Origin: DASYRM01 sp036004405
GTDB lineage: Bacteria; Acidobacteriota; Vicinamibacteria; Vicinamibacterales; UBA2999
Length of the DNA stretch: 64,000 bases
NCBI GenBank assembly: GCA_036004405.1
Contig: DASYRM010000077.1
Coordinates: 1 to 64,000 of the forward strand
Reading direction: 5' to 3'
Positions 29,879 to 38,162 of this stretch are shown one piece after another. The translations under genes and the position numbers were made by a program. Numbering within the stretch: position 1 is the first letter of the stretch; each line of letters begins with the position of its first letter. The notes under the pieces are model-generated. The model was given only the letters and a program-made list of their open reading frames with translations, ran no database searches and was not told the origin of the DNA.

Positions 29879-31198
29879 TTAGGCTCGAAGGCCCTCGAGG
29901 ACGCTGAAGAATTCGGGGTACGACACGGCTGCCGCCCCGGCGCCGCGAATCGTCGTGGGGCCGGAGGCGCCGAGCGCCGCCACCGCAAACGCCATGGCGA
30001 GGCGATGGTCGTGGCGGGCGTCCACCTCGCCGCCGCGAAGGCGGACGCGCCCCCTGACGTGGAAGCCGTCTGGTTGCTCGTCGATCTCGCCGCCCATGCG
30101 GCGGAGGCCGTCGGCGAGCGCCGAAATGCGATCGCTTTCCTTGACGCGCAGCTCCTGTGCACCGGTGACCTGAAGCTCGCCGCCGTGCGTGGCCATGGCA
30201 GCCAGCACGGGCAGCTCGTCGATGATGCCGGGTACTTCGTCCGGCGTGATCACGGTCGACCCGACGCTCTGGTATTCCACGGTCAGGCTGCCGGTTGGCT
30301 CTCCGACGCTGGCTGAGGGGTCTGCACCGCCGTCAGGCTCGACAGTGACCGAGGCACCCATCCGCCGCACGACGTCGATGATGCCCGTCCGTGTGGGATT
30401 CAGGCCGACACCCTCTATAACGATCCGAGAGCCCGAAACCGAACCGGCGGCGACCATCCAGAATGCAGCCGCCGAGATGTCCCCGGGAACTCCCAGGTGC
30501 CGCGCGGCCAGGCGCTGCCCGCCCGCCACGCTGACGCGCAGCCCCTCGCGAACGACGCGCACGCCGAAGGCGGCCAGTCCACGCTCCGTATGGTCGCGTG
30601 TGAGGAGCGGCTCCACCACGCTCGTCGTCCCGTGCGTCTGGAGGCCCGCGAGCAGCACGGCGCTCTTCACCTGAGCGCTCGGGACCTCGGGAACGTATTC
30701 GATCGGCTGCAGGTCGGCGCGCCCGTGCACGGTCAGCGGCGGACGGCCGCCGGTGGACTCGATGCGCGCGCCCATGCGTTCGAGCGGCACGATGATCCGC
30801 TTCATCGGCCGGCCGCGCAGCGACTCGTCGCCGGTCATCGTGGTGGGGAAGGGATGGGCCGCCAGCACGCCCGAAAACAGGCGAATGGTCGTGCCGGAGT
30901 TCCCGGCGTCGAGCACGCCGGCCGCGGCGCGCAGGCCGCCCAGCCCGCGCCCGGTAATCCGCAGACGCAGCCCGTCCGGTCCGCGGCCGGCGTCCTCGAT
31001 CGAGACGCCCAGCCCGCGCAGGCACTCGAGCGTGGAACGGCAGTCCGCGCCGGTGGAGTAGCCGGAGATCTCGGACACGCCATCGGCCAGCGCGGCAAAG
31101 AGCGCGTAGCGGTGGGAGATGGATTTGTCGCCCGGGGGGCGCACGCGGCCGTGCACCGCGCGGGCCGGCTGCACGACGACGGTAGAGGAATCGCTCAT
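29879..31198 (-). CDS. aroA: 3-phosphoshikimate 1-carboxyvinyltransferase (EPSP synthase)
   Basis: 439 residues. Substrate-binding PGDKSISHRYAL, GNSGTTIRLFSGVLA, TGDESLRGRPMKRI, DEVPGIIDELPVLA, and KESDRISALADGLRRMGG are all present. It joins PEP to shikimate-3-phosphate in aromatic amino acid synthesis. Ala follows GNSGTTIRLFSGVL, where glyphosate-tolerant class II enzymes differ; the class is not decided here. First gene of a minus-strand aroA-aroK-phosphoesterase operon. Confidence 0.96.
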   Translation of the reverse strand: MSDSSTVVVQPARAVHGRVRPPGDKSISHRYALFAALADGVSEISGYSTGADCRSTLECLRGLGVSIEDAGRGPDGLRLRITGRGLGGLRAAAGVLDAGNSGTTIRLFSGVLAAHPFPTTMTGDESLRGRPMKRIIVPLERMGARIESTGGRPPLTVHGRADLQPIEYVPEVPSAQVKSAVLLAGLQTHGTTSVVEPLLTRDHTERGLAAFGVRVVREGLRVSVAGGQRLAARHLGVPGDISAAAFWMVAAGSVSGSRIVIEGVGLNPTRTGIIDVVRRMGASVTVEPDGGADPSASVGEPTGSLTVEYQSVGSTVITPDEVPGIIDELPVLAAMATHGGELQVTGAQELRVKESDRISALADGLRRMGGEIDEQPDGFHVRGRVRLRGGEVDARHDHRLAMAFAVAALGASGPTTIRGAGAAAVSYPEFFSVLEGLRA

Positions 31199-31226
31199 GT
31201 GAGGCGGCTGACCGTTGGTGCCTCGC

Positions 31227-31256
31227 TTGTCCGTGGAGGCATCTTCGAACTATAAC
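31227..31256 (+). promoter_or_regulatory. Promoter upstream of the VWA-domain gene
   Basis: TTGTCC (31227-31232), an 18-base spacer and TATAAC (31251-31256). A hairpin GCACGGC-GCCGTGC follows in the leader, then GGAGG before the ATG at 31306. Confidence 0.5.
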
Positions 31257-31305
31257 AGCACGGCTCACGGCGCCGTGCTCATGCGGCGAGGGCGGAGGAA
31301 TCCTT

Positions 31306-32232
31306 ATGCGCGGATGGCGTTTGACGGTCGGCGTTGCAGGGCTCGGCGTGACGCTCGTCACCGCCACCACCACCGTGCTGGCCCAGCGCCAGTTTCAGTT
31401 CTTTGCACACTTTTCGGATGCCTCGGGCAAGCCGATTGCGGGCGTCACCGAAACGGATATCCAGGTGCAGGAGGACAACGCGCTCGGCAAGGTGCTGAAG
31501 CTCGAGCCGATCGACTGGCCGGTCAAGGTGGCGGTGCTCATCGACAACGGCACCGGCTCCGGCGACCGCTTGACGCACACGCGCGAAGGCGTCAAAGGGC
31601 TGCTTCAGGCCCTGCCCGCCGGCGTCGAGATCTCGCTGCAGACGACGGCGCCCCAGCCTCGGTACCTGGTGCGTCCCACGACCGACAAGGGCGCCGTCCT
31701 GCAGGGTGTCGACCTCCTGACACCCGACAGCAGCGCGGGCCGCTTCGTGGAGGGGCTCATCGAAACGGCCACCCGCTTCGACAAGGAGAGGGCCGACAAG
31801 GAGAGGGGCAACTTCTTTCCGGTGATCGTGATCGTCGGCTCGCTGACGGCCGAAGGGAGCTCGATTCGAGACCGGGACGTCCAGAAGATGTTCCAGCAGC
31901 TCGGGACGCGGGCCATGACCACGCACGTCGTGATGGTGGGTCCCACCAACCAGTCGGGAACGACCAACGTGGCCAACGCCATCCAGATTGGCATCAACGC
32001 CAGCAAGCTCACGGGCGGGCGCTACGAGTCGATCGCGGCCACGACGCGGCTCCAGACGCTGCTGCCCGAGATCGGCACCCAGGTGTCGCAGGCCCACGCA
32101 CGCCAGCGCGCGCAATACCGCGTCACCTTCGAGCGACCCGAGGGAAAGTCTGGGCCGCAGATCGGCGGAATCGGCCTGGCGGGCGAGAAGCCGATGGTCG
32201 TGAAACTGTCTCTCGACGGGCACATGCCGTAA
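31306..32232 (+). CDS. Exported VWA-domain protein (VWFA-related)
   Basis: 308 residues. Signal peptide ending VLAQRQ. The mature part begins with FAHFSDASGKPIAGVTETDI, a pattern found in VWFA-related proteins common in Acidobacteria, then VKVAVLIDNGTGSGDRL, a MIDAS-like DxGxGS variant. The core continues through VIVIVGSLTAEGS. The C-terminus has a further beta segment. Probably a periplasmic or surface adhesion-type domain; the partner is unknown. A direct duplication encodes KERADKERG near residue 162. Confidence 0.8.
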   Translation: MRGWRLTVGVAGLGVTLVTATTTVLAQRQFQFFAHFSDASGKPIAGVTETDIQVQEDNALGKVLKLEPIDWPVKVAVLIDNGTGSGDRLTHTREGVKGLLQALPAGVEISLQTTAPQPRYLVRPTTDKGAVLQGVDLLTPDSSAGRFVEGLIETATRFDKERADKERGNFFPVIVIVGSLTAEGSSIRDRDVQKMFQQLGTRAMTTHVVMVGPTNQSGTTNVANAIQIGINASKLTGGRYESIAATTRLQTLLPEIGTQVSQAHARQRAQYRVTFERPEGKSGPQIGGIGLAGEKPMVVKLSLDGHMP

Positions 32233-32241
32233 CCCTATACT
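32213..32241 (+). promoter_or_regulatory. Possible promoter for the anti-sigma-like gene
   Basis: TCGACG near 32213-32218, a 17-base spacer and TATACT (32236-32241), overlapping the end of the VWA gene. The -35 box is weak. Confidence 0.35.
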
Positions 32242-32270
32242 TTTCAGAGGTAGCCAATTCCCGTCGTTTG

Positions 32271-32723
32271 ATGACCAGCAGCCGCCAGACCGTCCGCCTC
32301 GATTTCTGCAGCACGTTCGAGATGGTGGACTTCGTGCAGACCGTGAGCGATCACATCGGGCGGCTGGTCGGGCTCGACGACGACGCGCTCCACTGGGTGG
32401 GCGTCGCCGTCCGCGAATCGGTCATCAACGCCATCAAGCACGGCAACGCCGGCGACCAGCGCAAGCGCGTCTACGTGGAGTTCACGCCGCTCGATCGCGA
32501 GTCCCCGCCCGGCATGGCCATTCGGATCCGCGATGAAGGGCCGGGCTTCGATCCGGCCAAGGTCCCCGATCCGCTGCACCCCGACAACCTGCTGAAAGCC
32601 AGCGGCCGCGGCATCTTCCTCATTCGCAGCTTCATGGACGAACTGCGGCTGCAGCCGGCGGCCGAGGGCGGCATGGAAGTGGTGATGGTGAAGCGGGCTG
32701 CCGCCGCCACCCCGCCCGCGTGA
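32271..32723 (+). CDS. Serine-kinase-type anti-sigma regulatory ATPase (RsbW-like)
   Basis: 150 residues. GHKL ATP-binding boxes: N box ESVINAIKHGN, G1 DEGPGFDP, G2 GRGIFLIRSFMDEL. RsbW/SpoIIAB proteins hold a sigma factor or phosphorylate an anti-anti-sigma protein; no partner gene is adjacent. The ATG at 32271 is taken because the hydrophobic strand begins just after it. The stop overlaps the GTG of the next gene. Confidence 0.88.
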   Translation: MTSSRQTVRLDFCSTFEMVDFVQTVSDHIGRLVGLDDDALHWVGVAVRESVINAIKHGNAGDQRKRVYVEFTPLDRESPPGMAIRIRDEGPGFDPAKVPDPLHPDNLLKASGRGIFLIRSFMDELRLQPAAEGGMEVVMVKRAAAATPPA

Positions 32724-33580
32724 CCAGCGCCGGGCCCACCGCCTGTGCCGGCACCGTGCCTGCTCCCGACCCCGTCTTCCTGGCGACCGCGGTGGAAATC
32801 GTGCTCCGCGCCGGCGAGATCCAGATGGCCGGCCGCGAATCGGGGTTTCGCGTGGCCAAGAAGGGCGACATCGATCTCGTCACCGAAGTGGATCTGGCGT
32901 GCGAGCGCATGTGTCGTGCGGTGCTCGCCGAGCGCTTCCCTGATCACGACATCCTTGCCGAGGAGCTCAGTTCCGGTCCCGGCGAAGCGGCGCGCGCGCG
33001 ATACCGCTGGGTCTTCGATCCGGTTGACGGCACCACCAACTACGCGCACGGCCTGCCCATCTTCTGCGCGTCGCTGGCGCTCGAGCTCGATGGGCGCGCG
33101 CTGGTGGGCGCCATCTACGATCCGTCGCGGCGGGAGCTCTTCACCGCCGAAGTGGGACAGGGCGCGTTCGTCAACGGCGCGCCGCTCAAGACCTCGCTCA
33201 CGCCGGCGATCGGCGACGCGCTGCTGGTCACCGGATTCCCGTACGACATGCACGTGCGCGGCCCGGAGCTCGTGGAGCTGTTCGGCCTCTTCCTTCACCG
33301 CGCCCGCGCCGTCCGCCGGCTCGGGTCGGCCGCGCTGGATCTCTGCTACGTCGCGGCCGGCCGGTTCGACGGGTTCTGGGAACAGCACCTCAAGCCGTGG
33401 GACGTCTCGGCCGGCGCGCTGATGGTCACCGAGTCGGGCGGGCGGATCACCGGAATGGACGGCGGCGACTTCAGCGTCCGCGCGGGCCACCTGGTCGCGT
33501 CGAACGGACCCGTGCACGAGGCCATGCTCGAGGTGATCCGCGACAGCCCGGCCAGCCGCACTCTCGACCGGACGCACTGA
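32720..33580 (+). CDS. Inositol monophosphatase family protein
   Basis: 286 residues. Metal-site motifs: DIDLVTEVDLACER, ILAEELS, DPVDGTTNYAHGLPIFCASL, and WDVSAGALMVTESGG. The family removes phosphate from inositol-1-phosphate, fructose-1,6-bisphosphate, or PAP; the substrate cannot be chosen from the sequence. A GTG start overlaps the RsbW-like stop. Confidence 0.92.
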   Translation: MTSAGPTACAGTVPAPDPVFLATAVEIVLRAGEIQMAGRESGFRVAKKGDIDLVTEVDLACERMCRAVLAERFPDHDILAEELSSGPGEAARARYRWVFDPVDGTTNYAHGLPIFCASLALELDGRALVGAIYDPSRRELFTAEVGQGAFVNGAPLKTSLTPAIGDALLVTGFPYDMHVRGPELVELFGLFLHRARAVRRLGSAALDLCYVAAGRFDGFWEQHLKPWDVSAGALMVTESGGRITGMDGGDFSVRAGHLVASNGPVHEAMLEVIRDSPASRTLDRTH

Positions 33581-33749
33581 CCCCCAGGAGTTACACTCCC
33601 GCCGGTCCCGCCGGCCCCGTGACCATCCCCGAACGCGTTGATCGCGCGGGCGTTATCGCGTCCTGAGCGCGCCCCTGGCGCTGGCATTGCCCCTGCAGAC
33701 GGGCGAGTCATGCCTGCGTTTGCAGCCTGTCTTTGGGGAGATCCGATTC

Positions 33750-34454
33750 ATGCGTAAGCACCTCGGCTGGAAGGGGCTGGTCCTCTGTGTCGCGTTGGCC
33801 TCGGCATCGCCGACACTCGCACAACAGCAAACCGTCAACTTCACGATCGGCGGCTTCGTGCCGCGTGGCGAGGACGCCCGCGTGGCCGGCGACGTGCTCA
33901 ACGAGAACCGCACCTTCCTCGTCTTCGACATCGACGAGTTCAAGAGCGCGACCGTAGGTGCCGAATGGCTCTTTCCCATCGGCAGCTTCGTCGAAGGCGG
34001 CGCCGGTGTCAGCTTCACCCGGCGCACCGTGCCGACGGTGTACACCTGCTGCGTGGACAACGCCGGCAACGAGATCGAGCAGGACCTGCGGCTGCGCCGC
34101 ATTCCGCTGGATCTCACCCTCAGGTTTCTGCCGCTCGGCACGTCATCGCCGGTGCAGGTCTACTTCGGCGGCGGCCTCACGGTCATCCCGTGGCGCTACA
34201 GCGAGACGGGCGACTTCATCGACTTCAACAACAACCGGGAAGTGTTCCACGACCAGTTCGTCGGCGCCGGTACCGGCACCGGCGGCGTGGCGCTGGCAGG
34301 CATCCGGTTCCAGAGTCGCGGCGCCGCCGGCGGCTTCGAGGTCAAGTATCACAAGGCCGAAGCGTCGTTCGACTCCGACGACGACGAGTTCGCCGGCCCG
34401 AAGATCGACCTCGGCGGCTGGTCGTATCAGGCCACCATCGGCGTGCGCTTCTAA
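33750..34454 (+). CDS. Outer-membrane beta-barrel protein
   Basis: 234 residues. Signal peptide MRKHLGWKGLVLCVALASAS ending TLAQQQ. The rest is alternating strands ending in an aromatic-rich C-terminal strand (WSYQATIGVRF, with terminal Phe), the Bam recognition signature. Acidic stretch SDDDEF near the end. Small porin-like barrel of unknown cargo. The 169 bases before the ATG hold no gene; an extension of the frame upstream looks random. Confidence 0.75.
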   Translation: MRKHLGWKGLVLCVALASASPTLAQQQTVNFTIGGFVPRGEDARVAGDVLNENRTFLVFDIDEFKSATVGAEWLFPIGSFVEGGAGVSFTRRTVPTVYTCCVDNAGNEIEQDLRLRRIPLDLTLRFLPLGTSSPVQVYFGGGLTVIPWRYSETGDFIDFNNNREVFHDQFVGAGTGTGGVALAGIRFQSRGAAGGFEVKYHKAEASFDSDDDEFAGPKIDLGGWSYQATIGVRF

Positions 34455-34458
34455 ATGG

Positions 34459-34518
34459 TCAGGTAGGTCGGGTGGGTCAGGTGGGTCAGGTGGGTAAGTT
34501 ATCCTTACCTACCTGACC
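34459..34518. repeat. GGTCAGGTGG tandem repeat with inverted arm
   Basis: Four imperfect copies of GGTCAGGTAGG or GGTGGGTCAGG are followed by ACCTACCTGACC, the inverse of the first arm. It lies between the barrel protein and the VTT gene and could fold as one hairpin. Confidence 0.6.
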
Positions 34519-34520
34519 CG

Positions 34521-35120
34521 TTGCGATCCTTCATAGCCTCTCTCTACAGCTTCGCGCTCTCGCTGGGCGGCCCGGGCCTCTTCACCGTCGCCGCGCTCGA
34601 TTCCTCGTTCGTGTCGCTGCCGCAGATCAACGATCTGCTGGTGGTGCTGATGGTCACCGAGCACAAGGCCTGGATGCCGTACTACGCGGCCATGGCCACG
34701 CTGGGCTCGGTGGCGGGCTGCTCGATCATCTATGCGCTGGCCAACAAGGGCGGCGAGGCGCTGCTGCGGCGGCGCGTGTCGAGCCGGCGGGTGGATCACG
34801 CGCTCGCGCTCTACCGCCGTTACGGTCTGCTGGCGCTCATGGTGCCGGCGCTGCTGCCGCCGCCGGCGCCGTTCAAACTCTTCGTCCTGGGCGCCGGCAT
34901 CGCGGGCGTGCGGCCGCTGAAGTTCGTGCTGGGTGTCGCCATCGCGCGGGGCATCCGCTATCTCGCCCTGGGCGCGCTGGCCGTCTACTACGGCGACGCG
35001 GCCCTCGAGCTGATGCGCACCCACGGACCGATCGTCGGCTTGTCGCTGGCCGGACTCATCGTCGTCGTAGTGGCCGGGTGGGTCATCTGGCGGAGGCGCC
35101 AGCCGACGGTGCATGCCTAG
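34521..35120 (+). CDS. VTT/DedA-like membrane protein
   Basis: 199 residues from a TTG directly after a short repeat. About five transmembrane helices. The VTT signature is present in part: DSSFVSLPQINDLLVVLMV, YYAAMATLGSVAGCSIIYAL, and PPPAPFKLFVLGAGIAGV, RPLKFVLGVAIARGIRYL. The family includes lipid scramblase-like proteins that recycle undecaprenyl phosphate. Its last eight bases overlap the glycosyltransferase start. Confidence 0.82.
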   Translation: MRSFIASLYSFALSLGGPGLFTVAALDSSFVSLPQINDLLVVLMVTEHKAWMPYYAAMATLGSVAGCSIIYALANKGGEALLRRRVSSRRVDHALALYRRYGLLALMVPALLPPPAPFKLFVLGAGIAGVRPLKFVLGVAIARGIRYLALGALAVYYGDAALELMRTHGPIVGLSLAGLIVVVVAGWVIWRRRQPTVHA

Positions 35121-35868
35121 CGTCCCCGCGCTCTCGGTGGTCGTGCCGCTCAAGGACGAGGCGTCGAACGTCGCCGCCGTCGTGGAAGAAGTGGCGGCGG
35201 TGCTCGGTCCCGCGCTGCCGGACTACGAGCTGATTCTCGTCGACGACGGCAGCACCGACGGCACGTTCGAACACGTGCGGACCCTGCACGCCGCCGATCC
35301 GACGCACGTGGTGGGGCTGCGCTTCTCGCGCAACTTCGGCCAGAGCGCCGCGTTCACCGCCGGTTTTGCCGCGGCGGGCGCGCCGCTCGTGGCCACGATG
35401 GACGGCGACCTGCAGAACGACCCCGCCGACCTGCCCCGACTGATGGCGCTGGCGGCCTCGCACGACATCGTGAGCGGGTGGCGGAAGCGCCGGCAGGATG
35501 CCGTGCTCACGCGACACGTCCCGTCAGTCATCGCCAATGCCCTCATCGGCGCCGTGACCGGCGTCCGGCTCCACGACAACGGCTGCTCGCTGAAGGTCTA
35601 TCGCGCCGAAGTGGTGAAGCCGCTCCATCTGCGGCCGGGCATGCACCGCTATCTGCCGGCCATCGCCAGCCAGCTGGGCGGACGGGTCACGGAGGTGGTC
35701 GTGAACCACCGCCCGCGCCGGTTCGGCACGTCGAAATACGGGCTCTCCCGCACGTTTCGGGTGGTGGCGGACCTGGTGCACCTGCATCGGTTGATGCGGG
35801 AGGCGCTGGTCCCGCGGCCAGCCGGGGCCCCGTTGTACGAAATCGCAGAGCGGTTAGACTCACGATGA
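35113..35868 (+). CDS. Family 2 glycosyltransferase (dolichol-phosphate-mannose-synthase-like)
   Basis: 251 residues. GT-A fold strings: VVPLKDEASNVAAVVEEV, LILVDDGSTDGT, MDGDLQNDPADL (the DxD-like metal site) and RRFGTSKYGLSRTF. No membrane helices follow, unlike the longer DpgS type. It probably transfers a sugar to polyprenyl phosphate. Overlap with the VTT gene suggests a lipid-linked function for the pair. Confidence 0.9.
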   Translation: MPSVPALSVVVPLKDEASNVAAVVEEVAAVLGPALPDYELILVDDGSTDGTFEHVRTLHAADPTHVVGLRFSRNFGQSAAFTAGFAAAGAPLVATMDGDLQNDPADLPRLMALAASHDIVSGWRKRRQDAVLTRHVPSVIANALIGAVTGVRLHDNGCSLKVYRAEVVKPLHLRPGMHRYLPAIASQLGGRVTEVVVNHRPRRFGTSKYGLSRTFRVVADLVHLHRLMREALVPRPAGAPLYEIAERLDSR

Positions 35869-35894
35869 TGGGGCCAGGCGCGGCCCGCCAAGAA

Positions 35895-35944
35895 CGCGGG
35901 CCGCGCGCGGTATCTGGCAAGCCGGCTTAACGCCGGTTCGCGAT
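35895..35944 (-). repeat. 50-base dispersed repeat, copy 2 (inverted)
   Basis: Reverse complement of the copy at 5241-5290 with two mismatches in 50 bases. Confidence 0.85.
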
Positions 35945-35997
35945 TTGGGCGGCCCCTACGAAAAGCGCCGGTTCGCAATTTGGGCGGCCCCTACGAA
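35932..35997 (+). repeat. Tandem pair of 31-base repeats upstream of ttcA
   Basis: GCCGGTTCGCGATTTGGGCG... at 35932-35962 and again at 35967-35997 with one mismatch; each ends CGGCCCCTACGAA. The second ends three bases before the ttcA ATG. The first overlaps the 50-base repeat. Confidence 0.85.
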
Positions 35998-36000
35998 CAC

Positions 36001-36828
36001 ATGTCCTATCGCACACCGCTCGAGGCCCGCATCGCCAAGAAGACCACCAGGGCGATCACCGACTTCAATTTGATCGAAGACGGCGATCGAATCATGGTGG
36101 GCCTGTCGGGCGGCAAGGACAGCTGGGCGCTGCTGCAGACGCTCGACATCCTCCGCACGCGGGCGCCGATCAAGTTCTCGCTGGTCGCGGTCAACGTCGA
36201 TTCCGGCTACAAAGATTTCAAGCACGACGTCATCGCCCGCACGTGCGAGGAGCGCGGGTGGGAATACCGCATCGAGCACACGGAGATTGGCGAGCTGATG
36301 GACGACATCCTCGAGGCCAACGCCACGCCGTGCTCGCTCTGCGCGCGGCTGCGGCGCGGCGTGCTCTACCGGATCGCGGCCGAGATCGGCGCCACGAAGA
36401 TCGCGCTCGGCCATCATCTCGACGACTTCATCGAGACGCTGCTCCTCAACCTGTTCTTCTCCGGCGCGCTCAAGGCCATGCCGGCTCGGCTGGTGTCGGA
36501 CAACGGCGCGCACGTCGTCATCCGGCCGCTCGCCTATGTGGGCGAGGACGAAGCGCGTCTCTACGCCAAGGAAGTCGGGCTGCCAATCATCGGCTGCTGC
36601 TGTCCGGCGTGCGGGGACCTCAGCTTGCAGCGCCAGCGCGTCAAGCGGCTCATCATGGATCTCGAGGTCGAGCATCCAGGCGTCAAGCAGTCGATGCTCA
36701 AAGCGCTGAAGAACGTCATGCCGCGGCACCTGCTCGACACCCGTCTCAACCCGAGCGGCGAGCTGCGCGACAGCGCGGCGCTGCGACTCGACGAAGCCAC
36801 CGCGTCGCTCATTCAAATCCAGCATTAG
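36001..36828 (+). CDS. ttcA: tRNA 2-thiocytidine biosynthesis protein TtcA
   Basis: 275 residues. PP-loop GLSGGKDSWALLQ; the iron-sulfur cysteines in ATPCSLCARLRRG and the later GCCCPACGD; GHHLDDFIETLLLNLFF. It thiolates cytidine 32 of certain tRNAs using ATP. The ATG at 36001 follows directly after a tandem repeat with no good Shine-Dalgarno, so translation may be weak or repeat-influenced. Dtd follows two bases later. Confidence 0.93.
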   Translation: MSYRTPLEARIAKKTTRAITDFNLIEDGDRIMVGLSGGKDSWALLQTLDILRTRAPIKFSLVAVNVDSGYKDFKHDVIARTCEERGWEYRIEHTEIGELMDDILEANATPCSLCARLRRGVLYRIAAEIGATKIALGHHLDDFIETLLLNLFFSGALKAMPARLVSDNGAHVVIRPLAYVGEDEARLYAKEVGLPIIGCCCPACGDLSLQRQRVKRLIMDLEVEHPGVKQSMLKALKNVMPRHLLDTRLNPSGELRDSAALRLDEATASLIQIQH

Positions 36829-36830
36829 GC

Positions 36831-37283
36831 GTGCGAGCCGTCGTTCAGCGCGTCAGCTCGGCCCGCGTCCTGATCGACGACCGCGTGGTGGGCGAAATTG
36901 GCCGCGGCCTGCTCGTGCTGCTGGGCGTCGGGCGCGACGACACGCCCGCGGATGTCGCGTATGCCGCCGCGAAGGTGCGCGAGCTCCGCGTGTTCGAAGG
37001 GCCCGGCGGCAAGCCGATGGACCAGCCGGTGACGGCGGTCGGCGGCGCGATTCTGGTGGTGTCGCAGTTCACACTCTACGGCGACGTGCGCCGCGGGCGC
37101 CGGCCCTCGTTCGACGCCGCTGCCGCGCCGGCCGACGCGCGCGAGCTGTACGAAGCCTTCGTGAGAGAATTGCAAACTGCGGGACTGCCCGTCAGCACCG
37201 GCGAGTTCCAGGCGATGATGCAGGTCGAGCTCGTCAACGACGGGCCGGTCACGATCCTCGTCGACAGCCGCCGGACGTTCTGA
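36831..37283 (+). CDS. dtd: D-aminoacyl-tRNA deacylase
   Basis: 150 residues, GTG start two bases after ttcA. Motifs: MRAVVQRVSSARVLID at the N-terminus, the SQFTLYGDVRRGRRPSF active-site strand, and the Gly-cis-Pro-type NDGPVTILVDS. It removes D-amino acids from mischarged tRNA. A two-gene tRNA-quality unit with ttcA. Confidence 0.95.
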   Translation: MRAVVQRVSSARVLIDDRVVGEIGRGLLVLLGVGRDDTPADVAYAAAKVRELRVFEGPGGKPMDQPVTAVGGAILVVSQFTLYGDVRRGRRPSFDAAAAPADARELYEAFVRELQTAGLPVSTGEFQAMMQVELVNDGPVTILVDSRRTF

Positions 37284-37304
37284 CGCGTGGCCGCACTCTC
37301 GTCC

Positions 37305-38162
37305 ATGCGCCGCACACTGCTCGTTTCCACTCTCGCCGGGGCCCTGTTCGCGTGGCTGCCCGCAGCTGCGGGTGCGCAGCAGCGGCCGCTCGTGACCGAA
37401 GACCCGGAAACCATCGGCGCTGGACGGGTGCTCCTCGAAACCGGCGTCGACTACGGGCGCGGCGTCGAGTACCCGGTGTCGGGGCTCACCGGGCAGCTCC
37501 TGCGCGTGCCGCTCATCGGCGTCAGCGTCGGTATCAGCTCGATTGCCGAGATCCAGTTCGACGGCGGCCTCTATAACCGGCTCACCATCACCGAGCGCCG
37601 GCCCACGGCGCCGCTCGCCAGCCTGGTCACCGCGACCGGGGACTCGACGTCGAGCGTCGAGGATCTGGTGGTCGCCACCAAGGTGCGCATCCTTGGCGAA
37701 ACCGCGGGCCGGCCGGCATTCGGTCTGCGCCTGGCCACGAAGCTGCCCAACGCGTCGAACGAGAGCGGCCTCGGCCTCGACACGACCGATTTCACGGCGT
37801 CGATCCTGGTGGGCAAGACCGTCCGCTCGGTCCGTACCGTGGTCAACGGCGGCTTCGGCATTCTGGGCGACCCGGTGGTCGGCAGCCGGCAGAGCGACGT
37901 GATCACCTACGGCGTGTCGCTGGCCCGCGCGCTCACGAAGGCCGCCGAGGTCGTGGGCGAAGTGAACGGGCGCTTCGACACGCGCGACGACGAGCCCGAT
38001 CGGCCGAGCACCACTCGCGGCGCGGTGCGGCTGGGGGCCCGCTACACCGTCGGCGGCTGGCGCGGCGACGTCGCCGCGGTCGTCGGCCTGACCGGTCGGG
38101 ATGCCGGCATCGGCTTCGCGGCCGGGTTCACCTACGTGTTCAACGCCTTCCAGATTCCGTGA
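37305..38162 (+). CDS. Exported beta-barrel-like protein, function unknown
   Basis: 285 residues from ATG 37305, with signal peptide RTLLVSTLAGALFAWLPAAA ending GAQQ. A GTG at 37287 is possible. The rest is a string of amphipathic strands (VLLETGVDYGRGVEYPVSG, FGLRLATKLPNASNESGLGL) ending in a final aromatic strand YVFNAFQIP. It looks like an outer-membrane barrel of the transporter/DUF3187 kind. Its TGA overlaps the dapF ATG. Confidence 0.7.
   Translation: MRRTLLVSTLAGALFAWLPAAAGAQQRPLVTEDPETIGAGRVLLETGVDYGRGVEYPVSGLTGQLLRVPLIGVSVGISSIAEIQFDGGLYNRLTITERRPTAPLASLVTATGDSTSSVEDLVVATKVRILGETAGRPAFGLRLATKLPNASNESGLGLDTTDFTASILVGKTVRSVRTVVNGGFGILGDPVVGSRQSDVITYGVSLARALTKAAEVVGEVNGRFDTRDDEPDRPSTTRGAVRLGARYTVGGWRGDVAAVVGLTGRDAGIGFAAGFTYVFNAFQIP

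Noticed and set aside
35932..35997. CRISPR-like spacing of two identical repeats
   Set aside because: Only two copies, four bases apart, no spacers and no cas genes.
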